Positions 35,028 through 43,055 of a DNA stretch of 64,000 bases are shown in pieces. Below the pieces are notes generated by a model. It saw only the letters and a list, made by a program, of their open reading frames with translations. It was not told the origin of the DNA and searched no databases. This DNA is from Hymenobacter elongatus (GTDB lineage: Bacteria > Bacteroidota > Bacteroidia > Cytophagales > Hymenobacteraceae), in NCBI RefSeq assembly GCF_004745955.1, contig NZ_SRLD01000021.1:32243-96242 (forward strand), given 5' to 3'. The stretch's first letter is position 1; every line of letters begins with the position of its first letter. The translations under genes were made by a program, and so were the position numbers.

Positions 35028-35714
35028 CTACTTACCGAACAAGGTAGGTGGCGTGGTTTTGAGCTGGGCAATAATGGTCTGGCCGCCTTTCACCTTCTCG
35101 CCGATCTGCACTTTCACCTCCGTATCGATGGGTACGAACAGGTCGACGCGGGAGCCGAATTTGATGAAGCCAAACTCCTCGCCCTGGCTTACCTCGTCGC
35201 CTTCGTTGACGTACCACACGATGCGGCGGGCCATGGCTCCGGCAATCTGCCGAAACAACACCATCGGGCCGGCATCCGACTGTACCACGACGGTCGTCCG
35301 TTCGTTTTTGGTGCTGCTTTTGGGGTGCCAGGCTACCAGGTAGTTGCCGGGGTGGTACTTGAAATAGCGCACAATACCCGAAATCGGGTTGCGGGTGATG
35401 TGCACGTTGATGGGCGACATGAAGATGCTGATTTGCTTGCGCACGTCGTCGAAGTACTCCGGCTCGTGCACGTCCTCAATTACCACCACTTTGCCATCGG
35501 CAGGTGCGATGAGCAAGTCTTCGTGGGTGAGCAGGTTGCGAAACGGGCTGCGGAAGAATTGTAGCAGCAGCAGAAACGCAACAACGGAAGCTCCCGCGAA
35601 AATGAGGTTGAAGGTTTCGGCGCGCGCATTGAGCTGAAACAGCAACAGGTTGACGGCCAGCAGCGCCAGCAGCGTGAAGAAAAGTATGCGGCGTCCTTCT
35701 TTGTGAATCTTCAT
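35028..35714 (-). CDS. psd: Phosphatidylserine decarboxylase
   Basis: This 228-residue membrane-associated enzyme makes phosphatidylethanolamine. Two hydrophobic helices occupy residues 9-52. The catalytic core has APADGKVVVI, SPINVHITRNPISG and the self-cleavage site FGSRVD, where Gly187-Ser188 yields the pyruvoyl group. The short FGSR-type sequence, in place of LGST, is that of the Psd-A subgroup common in Bacteroidetes. With cdsA nearby it makes this a phospholipid-synthesis neighbourhood, although glutamate dehydrogenase lies between them. Confidence 0.93.
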   Translation of the reverse strand: MKIHKEGRRILFFTLLALLAVNLLLFQLNARAETFNLIFAGASVVAFLLLLQFFRSPFRNLLTHEDLLIAPADGKVVVIEDVHEPEYFDDVRKQISIFMSPINVHITRNPISGIVRYFKYHPGNYLVAWHPKSSTKNERTTVVVQSDAGPMVLFRQIAGAMARRIVWYVNEGDEVSQGEEFGFIKFGSRVDLFVPIDTEVKVQIGEKVKGGQTIIAQLKTTPPTLFGK

Positions 35715-35771
35715 GGGGTAATGGCAACGGTGAGAGCAGGCTGTCGGCGGCTTTTTAGGCAGCCCACCCGC

Positions 35772-35828
35772 TTCCGAGAACGGCCCACCCAGCCATAGAA
35801 GTGGTTAGGTGGGCCGTAAAGTTCGGAA
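35772..35828. repeat. Two-stage hairpin between gdh and psd
   Basis: ACGGCCCACC (35780-35789) pairs perfectly with GGTGGGCCGT (35808-35817). Outer bases TTCCGA and TTCGGAA add weaker pairing. There is no T-run after it on the minus strand, so it could be an mRNA-stability or attenuation structure for the psd leader. Confidence 0.5.
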
Positions 35829-35872
35829 CAAGTGCCAAAGCCAGCCAAGGCCTTGACGGGCAGCTACAAGAC

Positions 35873-37159
35873 TTAGAAACCGCCGCGGAACTTATAGGTT
35901 TGGGCTACTTTGTCGATAGCTACTACGTAAGCCGCGATGCGCATGGGTACATTATATTTCTGTGAAGTGGCATACACCTTCTCGAAAGCATCGGTCATGA
36001 TGCGCTCGGCGCGCTCAATTACCATGTCTTCGCTCCATTTGTAGCCCAAGCGGTTCTGCACCCACTCGAAGTAGGATACGGTGACGCCACCCGAGTTAGC
36101 CAGGATATCGGGCACCACCATGATGCCCTTCTCATTGATGATAGGGTCGGCGGAGGCGGAAGTCGGGCCATTGGCACCTTCCACAATCAGCTTGGCTTTG
36201 ATGTTATGAGCATTGTGCTCCGTAATAACATCTTCCACAGCGGCCGGCACCAGCACGTCCACGTCGGCGAGCAGCAGGTCGTCGGCGTTCATGATGCTGG
36301 CACCCGTGAAGCCTTCGAGACGGCCTTGGTGCACATTTTTGTAGGCAATGGCTTCGTCGATGTTGATGCCATTGTCATTCCAGTAGGCCCCGCTGATATC
36401 GGATACGCCTTTGATTTTCACGCCTTTCTCCGACAGCAGCTTCGCGGCCCAGGAGCCTACGTTGCCAAAGCCCTGTACCACGGCCGACGACTCCTCGGGC
36501 TTCATGTTCAGCTTGGCCATAGCCGCCAGCGCCGATACCATCACGCCACGGCCGGTAGCCTCGGTGCGGCCCAGCGAGCCACCCATCACCAGCGGTTTGC
36601 CCGTAACGACGGCGGGCGAGGTAGCCCCCACAGTTTTGGAGAATTCGTCCATCAGCCAAGCCATTTCGCGGGGGCCGGTACCCATATCGGGGGCCGGAAT
36701 GTCGCGGTCGGGGCCAAACACGTCCTTCATGGCCAGGGTGTAGCCGCGGGTCATGCGCTCCAGCTCGCCGGCGCTCATGGCGGTGGGGTCGCAGATAATG
36801 CCGCCTTTGGCACCGCCGTACGGGATGTCTACCACGGCGCACTTCCACGTCATCCAGGCCGCCAGGGCCTTTACTTCGTCGATGTGCACGTTCATATCGT
36901 AGCGGATACCGCCTTTCGAGGGGCCCAGAATGGTGTTATGCACCACGCGGTAGCCTTCAAAAACGCGTACCGTGCCGTTGTCCATCGTCACCGGAATGCT
37001 GACGATAACCTGCTTGTCGGGCGCTTTAAGGACGTTATACGTTGAATCGTCGAGCCCCAGAATTTCAGCCGCGATATTGAAGCGCGACATCATCGATTCG
37101 AGGGGATTTTCACGGTCCACGATTGGGGCCGGCTCTTTGTATACCGTGGTGGCAGCCAT
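35873..37159 (-). CDS. gdhA: Glutamate dehydrogenase
   Basis: A 428-residue Glu/Leu/Phe/Val-type dehydrogenase that interconverts glutamate and 2-oxoglutarate plus ammonia. The signature with catalytic Lys is VVDIPYGGAKGGIICDP, preceded by GPSKGGIRYDMNVHIDEVKALA. APDMGTGPREMAWLMDEF and the NAD-binding VVQGFGNVGSWAAKLL follow. The length is that of hexameric, NAD-preferring enzymes. A second, distant paralogue lies at 55223. A clear -7 box is upstream, with a leader of about 85 bases. Confidence 0.94.
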   Translation of the reverse strand: MAATTVYKEPAPIVDRENPLESMMSRFNIAAEILGLDDSTYNVLKAPDKQVIVSIPVTMDNGTVRVFEGYRVVHNTILGPSKGGIRYDMNVHIDEVKALAAWMTWKCAVVDIPYGGAKGGIICDPTAMSAGELERMTRGYTLAMKDVFGPDRDIPAPDMGTGPREMAWLMDEFSKTVGATSPAVVTGKPLVMGGSLGRTEATGRGVMVSALAAMAKLNMKPEESSAVVQGFGNVGSWAAKLLSEKGVKIKGVSDISGAYWNDNGINIDEAIAYKNVHQGRLEGFTGASIMNADDLLLADVDVLVPAAVEDVITEHNAHNIKAKLIVEGANGPTSASADPIINEKGIMVVPDILANSGGVTVSYFEWVQNRLGYKWSEDMVIERAERIMTDAFEKVYATSQKYNVPMRIAAYVVAIDKVAQTYKFRGGF

Positions 37160-37247
37160 ACGGGAAGAGGGAGTTGAGATGGGTGGGAAAGTAATAATGA
37201 CGGGCGCTGCGGTGGGAAGCCGGAACCCGTCGCCTCAATTGAGGGGC

Positions 37248-37255
37248 CAAAGGTA
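37248..37255 (-). promoter_or_regulatory. -7 box for gdhA
   Basis: Minus-strand TACCTTTG fits TAnnTTTG exactly. It lies 88 bases before ATG 37159. Confidence 0.45.
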
Positions 37256-37259
37256 GTAG

Positions 37260-37524
37260 ATTATGCCATACGCAGGAAAGCCCGGTAAGGTGGAGCGTTG
37301 CTGAGGAAGGCTCGCCTGGCTACTACCTGAGCGCCAACCCGTTTCGGCGCACCAGGTGCGCTTTGCAGATTCCAGCGAGCAGTTTAGGTGTGAGAATTCG
37401 CTAAGTGGAGGCAAGGCCTGGGCCTAACACACACGGCAACGCTGCGACTGCTGCTAATTTTTGGGCCTTACTGGCTGCCAGGAATAAGACAGCACAGTGA
37501 GGAACCGTAGTGCTACACTGTGGC
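37260..37524. other. Intergenic stretch without recognisable content
   Basis: The gap between cdsA and the gdhA promoter holds no convincing reading frame, RNA or repeat that I can see. Translations across it are shadows of neighbouring genes. Confidence 0.5.
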
Positions 37525-38484
37525 TCAGGCAAACAACAGCTGCAACAAGGCCAGCACGGGCAGCATAAACAGGAAGGCGTCGAACCGGTCGAGCAGGCCG
37601 CCGTGGCCGGGCATGATGCTGCCGGAGTCCTTCACGCCCACGCTGCGCTTGAGCATGGATTCGGCCAGGTCGCCGAGGGGGCCGAAGATACCGACGGTGC
37701 CAGCGGCTACGAGGCGGTAGGTGAGCGGCAGTTCGGGCAGCAGATAGCCCAGCGCCCAGCCCATAGCCAGCGTGAGCAGGAAGCCGCCGATAGCGCCTTC
37801 CCAGGTTTTGCCGGGCGAAATGCTGGGGGCCAGCTTGTGCTTGCCGAAGGTTTTGCCAGCGGCGTAGGCCCCGATATCGGACGACCAGACCAGGAAGAGC
37901 AGGGCGAAGATGCGGCGGTAGTCGTAGCCGGTTTCCGTGAAGGCAACCACAGAAAGTAGGCTCATGGGCAAGCTCACATAGAACAGCCCCAGCATTGCCA
38001 CTCCGACATTGGAGAAAGGAGAAGGTTCTTTGTTTTCCCGGGGCCAGGCATACATCTCCCGCAGAATCAGAATAACGGGTAGCAGCAACACGAATACAGT
38101 CAATGTCTTTTGGGCCGCCAACATTGCTACGAACCACTCACTCCCAGCCATAGAAGGGTATATGGTACTGGTAGGAGGACTGCCACTATAATGGTCAACA
38201 CCATGCATCAGGTGAATACAGGCAAAAAGCACCAAGCTCAGGCTAATACCCAGAATAGCCGCCGGCTTGTAACCGGCTTTCTGCATCATGCGGTAAAACT
38301 CATGCAGCATTTTGGCCTGCACGGTGGCAAAGAACAGCGCAAATGACCAGGCACTGTACCACACACTACCCAGCAGCAGGGCCGCGCCAATGACGCCGAA
38401 GATGACGCGCTGCGCCAGGTTGGACATGGGCTTCTTGCCTTCGGCGGGAGCGGCGGCGGCCGGCGGGGTGGTGGGCTCTGACAA
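37525..38484 (-). CDS. cdsA: Phosphatidate cytidylyltransferase (CDP-diacylglycerol synthase)
   Basis: 319 residues, polytopic, making CDP-diacylglycerol from phosphatidate and CTP. The family signature SMLKRSVGVKDSGSIMPGHG, with the following GLLDR, is complete near the C-terminus. SPGKTWEGAIGG supplies the conserved loop. The translation begins at TTG 38484 with a Pro/Ala-rich tail (SEPTTPPAAAAPAEGKKP), and ATG 38427 (MSNLAQRVIFG) is an equally possible start. It is immediately downstream of the CPBP protease gene (33 bases), suggesting an operon. Confidence 0.92.
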   Translation of the reverse strand: MSEPTTPPAAAAPAEGKKPMSNLAQRVIFGVIGAALLLGSVWYSAWSFALFFATVQAKMLHEFYRMMQKAGYKPAAILGISLSLVLFACIHLMHGVDHYSGSPPTSTIYPSMAGSEWFVAMLAAQKTLTVFVLLLPVILILREMYAWPRENKEPSPFSNVGVAMLGLFYVSLPMSLLSVVAFTETGYDYRRIFALLFLVWSSDIGAYAAGKTFGKHKLAPSISPGKTWEGAIGGFLLTLAMGWALGYLLPELPLTYRLVAAGTVGIFGPLGDLAESMLKRSVGVKDSGSIMPGHGGLLDRFDAFLFMLPVLALLQLLFA

Positions 38485-38517
38485 AGGACGGCGGAATTCG
38501 GAGGCGGGGAAGTAAGA

Positions 38518-39561
38518 CTAGGCGCGCGGCGGTAGCGCATCGGCCCGCAGGCCGGCGCTGCCCAGCGTACGGGCTTCGGTGGGCACGGTTTCGGGAGTGG
38601 CTACGGCCACGCCGCCGCTGCTGAGCGTGTGCATCTCGGCCGGCTCCCGGTTCTGGCTGCGCTGGTAGAGGAAATACAGAATGCCCCCGGTGAAGAGCAC
38701 TGAGAGCAGCACCAAGTACCAGGGCATGCTTTCGGTGGAGTCGGGGTTGAAATTGGAAGTGTTCCACTCCTGCTGCTGCACGTAGAGCAGAAGCAACTGG
38801 GTAGCATTCTGGGTGAAATGGGCCATCATCGGCACCAAGATGTTGCCGCTCCACTCATAGAGGTAGCCCAGCACGAGACCCAGCACGAAGCGCGGCACAA
38901 AGCCCAGGAACTGCATGTGAATGGCGCTAAAAATAGCGGCTGCCAACACGATGCCTACGTGCCGCGAAAACCAGTTGACCAGATTGCGCTGAATAACGCT
39001 CCGAAAAAACAGCTCCTCACTGACAGCCGGCACCACGCCGATAACCACTAGGGCCACAGCCAGCCGGAGCGGAGAATTCAGACGGGTCAGAAAAGCGGTT
39101 ACGCCCTTCAACTCTTCTTCTTTGGCCCGCGCCCATTGTTCGAATCCGCTCAGGGCATCAGGCAGATGCACATTGGCATTCCACTCAATCAGCGTAGACA
39201 TTAGTGGCAGACTCAACACCACTACTGCTGCCGCCGCCAGCAGCCAAACCGCCGAGACGGGGCCGCGCGGAGTAAAGTATTCGCGCCACGAGTGGCCTGT
39301 GAGAGAGGCCAGCGCCAGCGCAGCCCCAGCCAGCATAATAAACAGCGTGAGGCCTTGGGTGAGCATCAGCACGCCCCAGCCGTTGGGGTAGCCCTGGGGG
39401 TTTTGGGTGACGTTGCCCAGTTCCCGCAGGCCAATGCCGAAGAACAGATTGCTGAAAACCGTTGCGAAAAACCCCGCTATGCAAAACGTAGCCAGTGCGA
39501 TGCCAAGCAGCAGCAGCAGGTTCCAAAACGGGTGCAAACGGCTGGACACGAAACCTTTCAT
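38518..39561 (-). CDS. CPBP-family intramembrane metalloprotease
   Basis: A 347-residue membrane protein with about eight hydrophobic segments. The Abi/CPBP active site is present: Glu-Glu in VSEELFFRSVIQRNL (EExxxR), FSAIHMQFLGFVPRFVLG with the second motif His, and LVPMMAHFTQNAT with the third His. Such enzymes cleave prenylated or membrane substrates, or act in bacteriocin immunity. The frame is open far upstream, but ATG 39561 (MKGFVSSRLHPFWNLLL) avoids overlap with the divergent dusB promoter. A 12-base direct repeat lies in its leader. Confidence 0.85.
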   Translation of the reverse strand: MKGFVSSRLHPFWNLLLLLGIALATFCIAGFFATVFSNLFFGIGLRELGNVTQNPQGYPNGWGVLMLTQGLTLFIMLAGAALALASLTGHSWREYFTPRGPVSAVWLLAAAAVVVLSLPLMSTLIEWNANVHLPDALSGFEQWARAKEEELKGVTAFLTRLNSPLRLAVALVVIGVVPAVSEELFFRSVIQRNLVNWFSRHVGIVLAAAIFSAIHMQFLGFVPRFVLGLVLGYLYEWSGNILVPMMAHFTQNATQLLLLYVQQQEWNTSNFNPDSTESMPWYLVLLSVLFTGGILYFLYQRSQNREPAEMHTLSSGGVAVATPETVPTEARTLGSAGLRADALPPRA

Positions 39562-39566
39562 AGGGA

Positions 39567-39599
39567 CTTGGTGCTTAGTAGGGGGTGCTTGGTGCTTAG
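39567..39599. repeat. 12-base direct repeat upstream of the CPBP gene
   Basis: CTTGGTGCTTAG occurs at 39567-39578 and again at 39588-39599, a 21-base period, right before the start codon of the leftward gene. Confidence 0.7.
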
Positions 39600-39702
39600 A
39601 AACCCACATTTGTTGATCCGGCTGCTGCCCCCGCAGGAAGCAGGAGACCAAGGATAAGGGGCCAAGGCCTACTACTTGAGTACAAGGCACCGCTATCTGT
39701 CG

Positions 39703-39710
39703 TAAATTTG
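39703..39710 (+). promoter_or_regulatory. -7 box for dusB
   Basis: TAAATTTG fits TAnnTTTG and lies 26 bases before the GTG start at 39737. A TTG at 39676 is the nearest -33 candidate, but the spacing is long. Confidence 0.5.
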
Positions 39711-39736
39711 CGCAAATTCCTGTAATAGCCTTCCCT

Positions 39737-40726
39737 GTGGTATACATCCGCGACATTGCCCTGCCTGACTTTCCCCTGCTGCTTGCTCCGATGGAGGATG
39801 TGTCGGACCCGCCGTTCCGGGCCGTGTGCAAGGCCAACGGCGCCGATTTGATGTACACCGAGTTTATTTCCTCGGAAGGCCTGATTCGGGACGCAGCCAA
39901 GAGCCGTAAGAAGCTCGACGTGTTCGACTACGAGCGGCCCATCGGCATCCAGCTCTTCGGCTCCGACGTGGAAACGATGGGCGAGTGCGCCCGCATCAGC
40001 ACCCTGGCCGGCCCCGACCTGATTGACATCAACTACGGCTGCCCCGTGAAGCAGGTGGCCTGCCGCGGCGCCGGGGCCGCCCTGCTGCGCGACATTCCGA
40101 AGATGGTGGAAATGACCCGCGCCGTGGTGCAGAACACCCACCTGCCCGTAACGGTGAAAACCCGCCTGGGCTGGGACGAAAACACCCTGAACGTGGAGGA
40201 AGTGGCCGAGCGGCTGCAAGACGTGGGCATCGAGGCCCTTACCATCCACGGCCGCACCCGGGTGCAGATGTACAAGGGCGGCGCCGACTGGCGGCTGATG
40301 GCCAAGATCAAGGAAAACCCGCGCATCAAAATCCCGATTTTCGGCAACGGCGACATCGACTCGCCCCAGAAGGCGCTGGAGTACAAGAACCGCTACGGCG
40401 TGGATGGCATCATGGTGGGGCGCGCCAGCATCGGCTACCCCTGGATCTTCCGCGAAATCAAGCACTTCGTGGCTACCGGCGAGCTGCTGGCCCCGCCCAC
40501 GGTGGAGGAGCGGGTGGCCATGTGCCGGATGCACTTCGAGAAGAGCATCGAGTGGAAGGGCGAGCGGGCCGGCATCTTCGAGATGCGCCGCCACTACGCC
40601 CACTATTTCCGCGGCCTCGAAGGCGCCAAGCAGTGGCGCATGCGCCTGGTCGAAACCGGCTCGGTCGACGAGGTGCAGGCCATTCTGGAGGAAATCACCG
40701 CCGCCGAGCCGGTGCTGGTGGGGTAG
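39737..40726 (+). CDS. dusB: tRNA-dihydrouridine synthase
   Basis: A 329-residue FMN enzyme that reduces uridines in the tRNA D-loop. The barrel begins PLLLAPMEDVSDPPFRAVCK. The active-site Cys is in DINYGCPVKQVACRGAGAALL, with the FMN-binding VTVKTRLGW, EALTIHGRTRVQMYKG and FGNGDI motifs. The C-terminal helical domain (RMHFEKSIEWKGERAGIFEMRRHYAHYFRGLEGAK) is also present. The start codon is GTG. It is divergent from the CPBP gene and followed by a perfect class A palindrome. Confidence 0.94.
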   Translation: MVYIRDIALPDFPLLLAPMEDVSDPPFRAVCKANGADLMYTEFISSEGLIRDAAKSRKKLDVFDYERPIGIQLFGSDVETMGECARISTLAGPDLIDINYGCPVKQVACRGAGAALLRDIPKMVEMTRAVVQNTHLPVTVKTRLGWDENTLNVEEVAERLQDVGIEALTIHGRTRVQMYKGGADWRLMAKIKENPRIKIPIFGNGDIDSPQKALEYKNRYGVDGIMVGRASIGYPWIFREIKHFVATGELLAPPTVEERVAMCRMHFEKSIEWKGERAGIFEMRRHYAHYFRGLEGAKQWRMRLVETGSVDEVQAILEEITAAEPVLVG

Positions 40727-40753
40727 TTTCTCCTAATTTTTTTTCTCGCGGCT

Positions 40754-40848
40754 GTCATGCTGAGCGAAGTCGAAGCATCTCGCGTGCTGACGTCCGATTA
40801 GTAGTCCAACGACGCCACGCGAGATGCTTCGACTTCGCTCAGCATGAC
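40754..40848. repeat. Class A palindromic repeat with perfect 33-bp arms
   Basis: Arms 40754-40786 (from GTCATGCTGAGCGAAG to CTCGCGTG) and 40816-40848 are exact reverse complements with a 29-base loop. The same core recurs at 42934-43028. Confidence 0.92.
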
Positions 40849-40875
40849 GTTCTTTTCTTAGTTGCTCCCACCCCA

Positions 40876-41838
40876 ATGCCCCCCACTCCTACCGCGCCGG
40901 CCATTGCCACCGCCCCGACGGCTACTCCGGTAGCCTTGGCCCCGCCGCACCGCACGCCGGCCTCGGCCTGGGTGCTGCTCATCACGCTGGCCACCATCTG
41001 GGGCACCTCGTTTATTCTGATGAAAAAAGGGCTGGTGGTATTTTCGGCCATGGAGCTGGGCGCCGCCCGGGTCACGGTGGCCGCGCTGATCCTGCTGCCT
41101 TTTGCCGTGCGCCACCTGCCCCGGCTGGAGCGGCCCCGCATCAAGTGGCTGGTGCTGGCCGGCGTGGTAGGTACGCTGCTGCCGGCGTTCCTGTTTGCCT
41201 ACGCCGAAACCAAGCTGGCCTCGGGCCTGGCCGGTGTGCTCAACGCTCTGACGGCCGTGTTTACGCTGGTGGTGGGCGCCTTTTTCTTCGGGCAGAAGCT
41301 CACCCCGCTGCGGGTAGCGGGCATCGCGCTAGGGCTGGTGGGCACGGTGGTGCTGATGCTGCTCGGCGGCAGCGGGGGTGCGGCCACGCCCAGCGGCGAG
41401 GGCAACGCCTGGTACGGCCTCTACATCGTGCTGGCCACGGTGGGCTACGGCATCAGCGTGAACGTGATTAAAAACCATTTGCACGGCATTCCGCCGCTCG
41501 CCGTTACGGGCCTGCTGCTGCTGTTTATCGGCGGCCCGGCCCTGGCGTATCTGCTGCTGGGCACCGAGTTTCTGCACAAGCTGGCCACGGTGCCGGGGGC
41601 CTGGAAAGCCTTTGGCTACATTGCCCTGCTGGCCACCATGAGCACGGCGGTAGCCATGGTGCTGTTCAACAAGCTCATTCAGCAGTCGACGGCGCTGTTC
41701 GCGGCTTCCAACACTTACCTGGTACCCATTATGGCCCTGGCCTGGGGGGTACTCGACGGCGAGGCTTTTAACGTCTGGCACCTGCTGGGCATGGTCATCA
41801 TCCTGATCAGCGTAGCCATCATTCACCGGGCGAAGTAA
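40876..41838 (+). CDS. EamA/DMT-superfamily transporter
   Basis: A 320-residue protein with about ten hydrophobic helices in two EamA repeats, typical of small-metabolite exporters. The first repeat contains LATIWGTSFILMKKGLVVFSA and AYAETKLASGLAGVLNALTAVFTLVVGAFFFGQ. The second contains IALLATMSTAVAMVLFNKLIQQSTALFAA. The Ala/Pro-rich N-terminal tail (MPPTPTAPAIATAPTATPV) is dispensable-looking. Its frame is open through dusB, but ATG 40876 is the first start after the palindrome. The substrate is unknown. Confidence 0.85.
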   Translation: MPPTPTAPAIATAPTATPVALAPPHRTPASAWVLLITLATIWGTSFILMKKGLVVFSAMELGAARVTVAALILLPFAVRHLPRLERPRIKWLVLAGVVGTLLPAFLFAYAETKLASGLAGVLNALTAVFTLVVGAFFFGQKLTPLRVAGIALGLVGTVVLMLLGGSGGAATPSGEGNAWYGLYIVLATVGYGISVNVIKNHLHGIPPLAVTGLLLLFIGGPALAYLLLGTEFLHKLATVPGAWKAFGYIALLATMSTAVAMVLFNKLIQQSTALFAASNTYLVPIMALAWGVLDGEAFNVWHLLGMVIILISVAIIHRAK

Positions 41839-41842
41839 AGAT

Positions 41843-41930
41843 GGTAACGCGAAGTTTCACTTCGCGAGGCGTTAGGTCGACTATCGTTCTGATGGCGCGG
41901 CCGTCTCGCGAAGTGAAACTTCGCGTTACC
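41843..41930. repeat. Class B palindromic repeat with perfect 26-bp arms
   Basis: Arms 41843-41868 and 41905-41930 are exact complements, and each is also internally palindromic. The right arm contains the TAA stop of the leftward LpxR-like gene (41926-41928). The left arm starts 5 bases after the EamA stop. Confidence 0.92.
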
Positions 41931-42906
41931 ACGCCACCCCCAGCCCGAACTGCACCCAGGCGTGGTGGCGGCCGCCTTCGAACTCCGGTGTAATCCAGAC
42001 GGCGGAGGTGCGGAAGCTCACCCCGCCGTAGGCGGCCACCAGACTGGTAGTCGCCTGGCCTACGGTGCGCGAAATCTGGCGGGCCGGCAGCGTGTACGGG
42101 CTCGAACGATTGAATAAGCCGCCCTGCATAGCGGCGTTGTAGCCCACCAGCCGGCCTTCGACCTGCCCCGTGGCGTAGAACTGAATTTTCTGCCCCAGGT
42201 TCCGATTTGGCCCAACGGCCACGCCCAGGTTGCTGAAATACGGATTCATCCGGCCCACCCGCAGCAGCAGCCCGGCCGCGCCAAATGTGTTCAACGTGCC
42301 CAAAGAGGCCTGAGTACTAACGATCAGCTCGGCGGCGCGGCCGGCGGCCAGCAGCTGCTTTTCGTAGCCCACAGTGTAGCCCAGCACCAGGTCGTGGCGG
42401 ATCTGAAAATCCCAGCCCCGGGGCGTGGGCGCGTCAAGCAGGCGGTGGACGGCAGTCTGAAAGCCCTTGGCCCCGGCGGCCGGGCCGATGAAGCCGAGGT
42501 TGAGGCCGGACGTGAGGCGCTGGTGCTTTTCCTGATTGGTGGCCACCCGGTAGAACGCGGCGTAGAGGTAGGAGGCGTAGGGCCGGTCGCCGCGGCGGAT
42601 GGTGTCGTCCTGAATGCGCAGGGGCGTGAAGCCGTCGTAGTAGAGCTTCACGCCGTGGTGCCGTACGGCCCCGGCCGGACCGGGCAGCAGGATCCTGTTG
42701 ACGGGTGACCGGCGCAAAACCGGCAGCACCACGTTCAGCGTCATGCCCTGGGTGAAGTAGTAGTCGGTGCGGAAGAAGGCGTCGTTGGCGAAGGTGTACT
42801 GGATGAGCCGGTCAGGGCTGGTGAGGCTGTCGGGCTCCGACTGCGCCCGGGCCGCCGTGGTCGTCATTGCTAGCAGCACCGGAAGTAAAAGGAGGAAACG
42901 CATCAT
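41926..42906 (-). CDS. LpxR-like outer-membrane lipid A deacylase (DUF2219)
   Basis: A 326-residue exported barrel. Signal peptide MMRFLLLLPVLLAMTTTAARA. The family motifs are visible: FANDAFFRTDYYFTQGM near residue 40 (Asn-Asp with the D-x-x-Y-T-x-G pattern, slightly altered), RRGDRPYASYLY, and FIGPAAGAKGFQTAVHRLL then GWDFQI. LpxR removes acyl chains from lipid A at the outer leaflet in Proteobacteria, and in this phylum the role is unproven. The C-terminus ends in Trp (VQFGLGVAW), as barrels do. A second ATG at 42903 is equally likely. It ends inside a class B repeat and begins beside a class A repeat. Confidence 0.85.
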   Translation of the reverse strand: MMRFLLLLPVLLAMTTTAARAQSEPDSLTSPDRLIQYTFANDAFFRTDYYFTQGMTLNVVLPVLRRSPVNRILLPGPAGAVRHHGVKLYYDGFTPLRIQDDTIRRGDRPYASYLYAAFYRVATNQEKHQRLTSGLNLGFIGPAAGAKGFQTAVHRLLDAPTPRGWDFQIRHDLVLGYTVGYEKQLLAAGRAAELIVSTQASLGTLNTFGAAGLLLRVGRMNPYFSNLGVAVGPNRNLGQKIQFYATGQVEGRLVGYNAAMQGGLFNRSSPYTLPARQISRTVGQATTSLVAAYGGVSFRTSAVWITPEFEGGRHHAWVQFGLGVAW

Positions 42907-42933
42907 AAAAGGCTAGCGAACAGAAAAAACGAA

Positions 42934-43028
42934 CGTCATTCCGAGCTTGCCGAGGAATCTCGCTCGCTTCGTTGAGTTACCACTCCAGCGTCAGCACGCG
43001 AGATTCCTCGACTTCGCTCGGAATGACG
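42934..43028. repeat. Class A palindrome next to the Y1 transposase gene
   Basis: The left arm begins CGTCATTCCGAGCTTGCCGAG at 42934. The right arm 42995-43028 ends CTCGGAATGACG. Both match the 40754-40848 palindrome through the core GTCATnCnGAGC and ATCTCGC, with a small block of differences in the left arm. It ends 28 bases from the stop of the transposase gene. Confidence 0.85.
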
Positions 43029-43055
43029 GGCTCTAGTGGAATAACGGCCTGAAAA

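Noticed and set aside
40739..40860. CRISPR or small-RNA interpretation of the intergenic palindromes
   Set aside because: There are no regularly spaced direct repeats with unique spacers. The units are single inverted repeats far apart.
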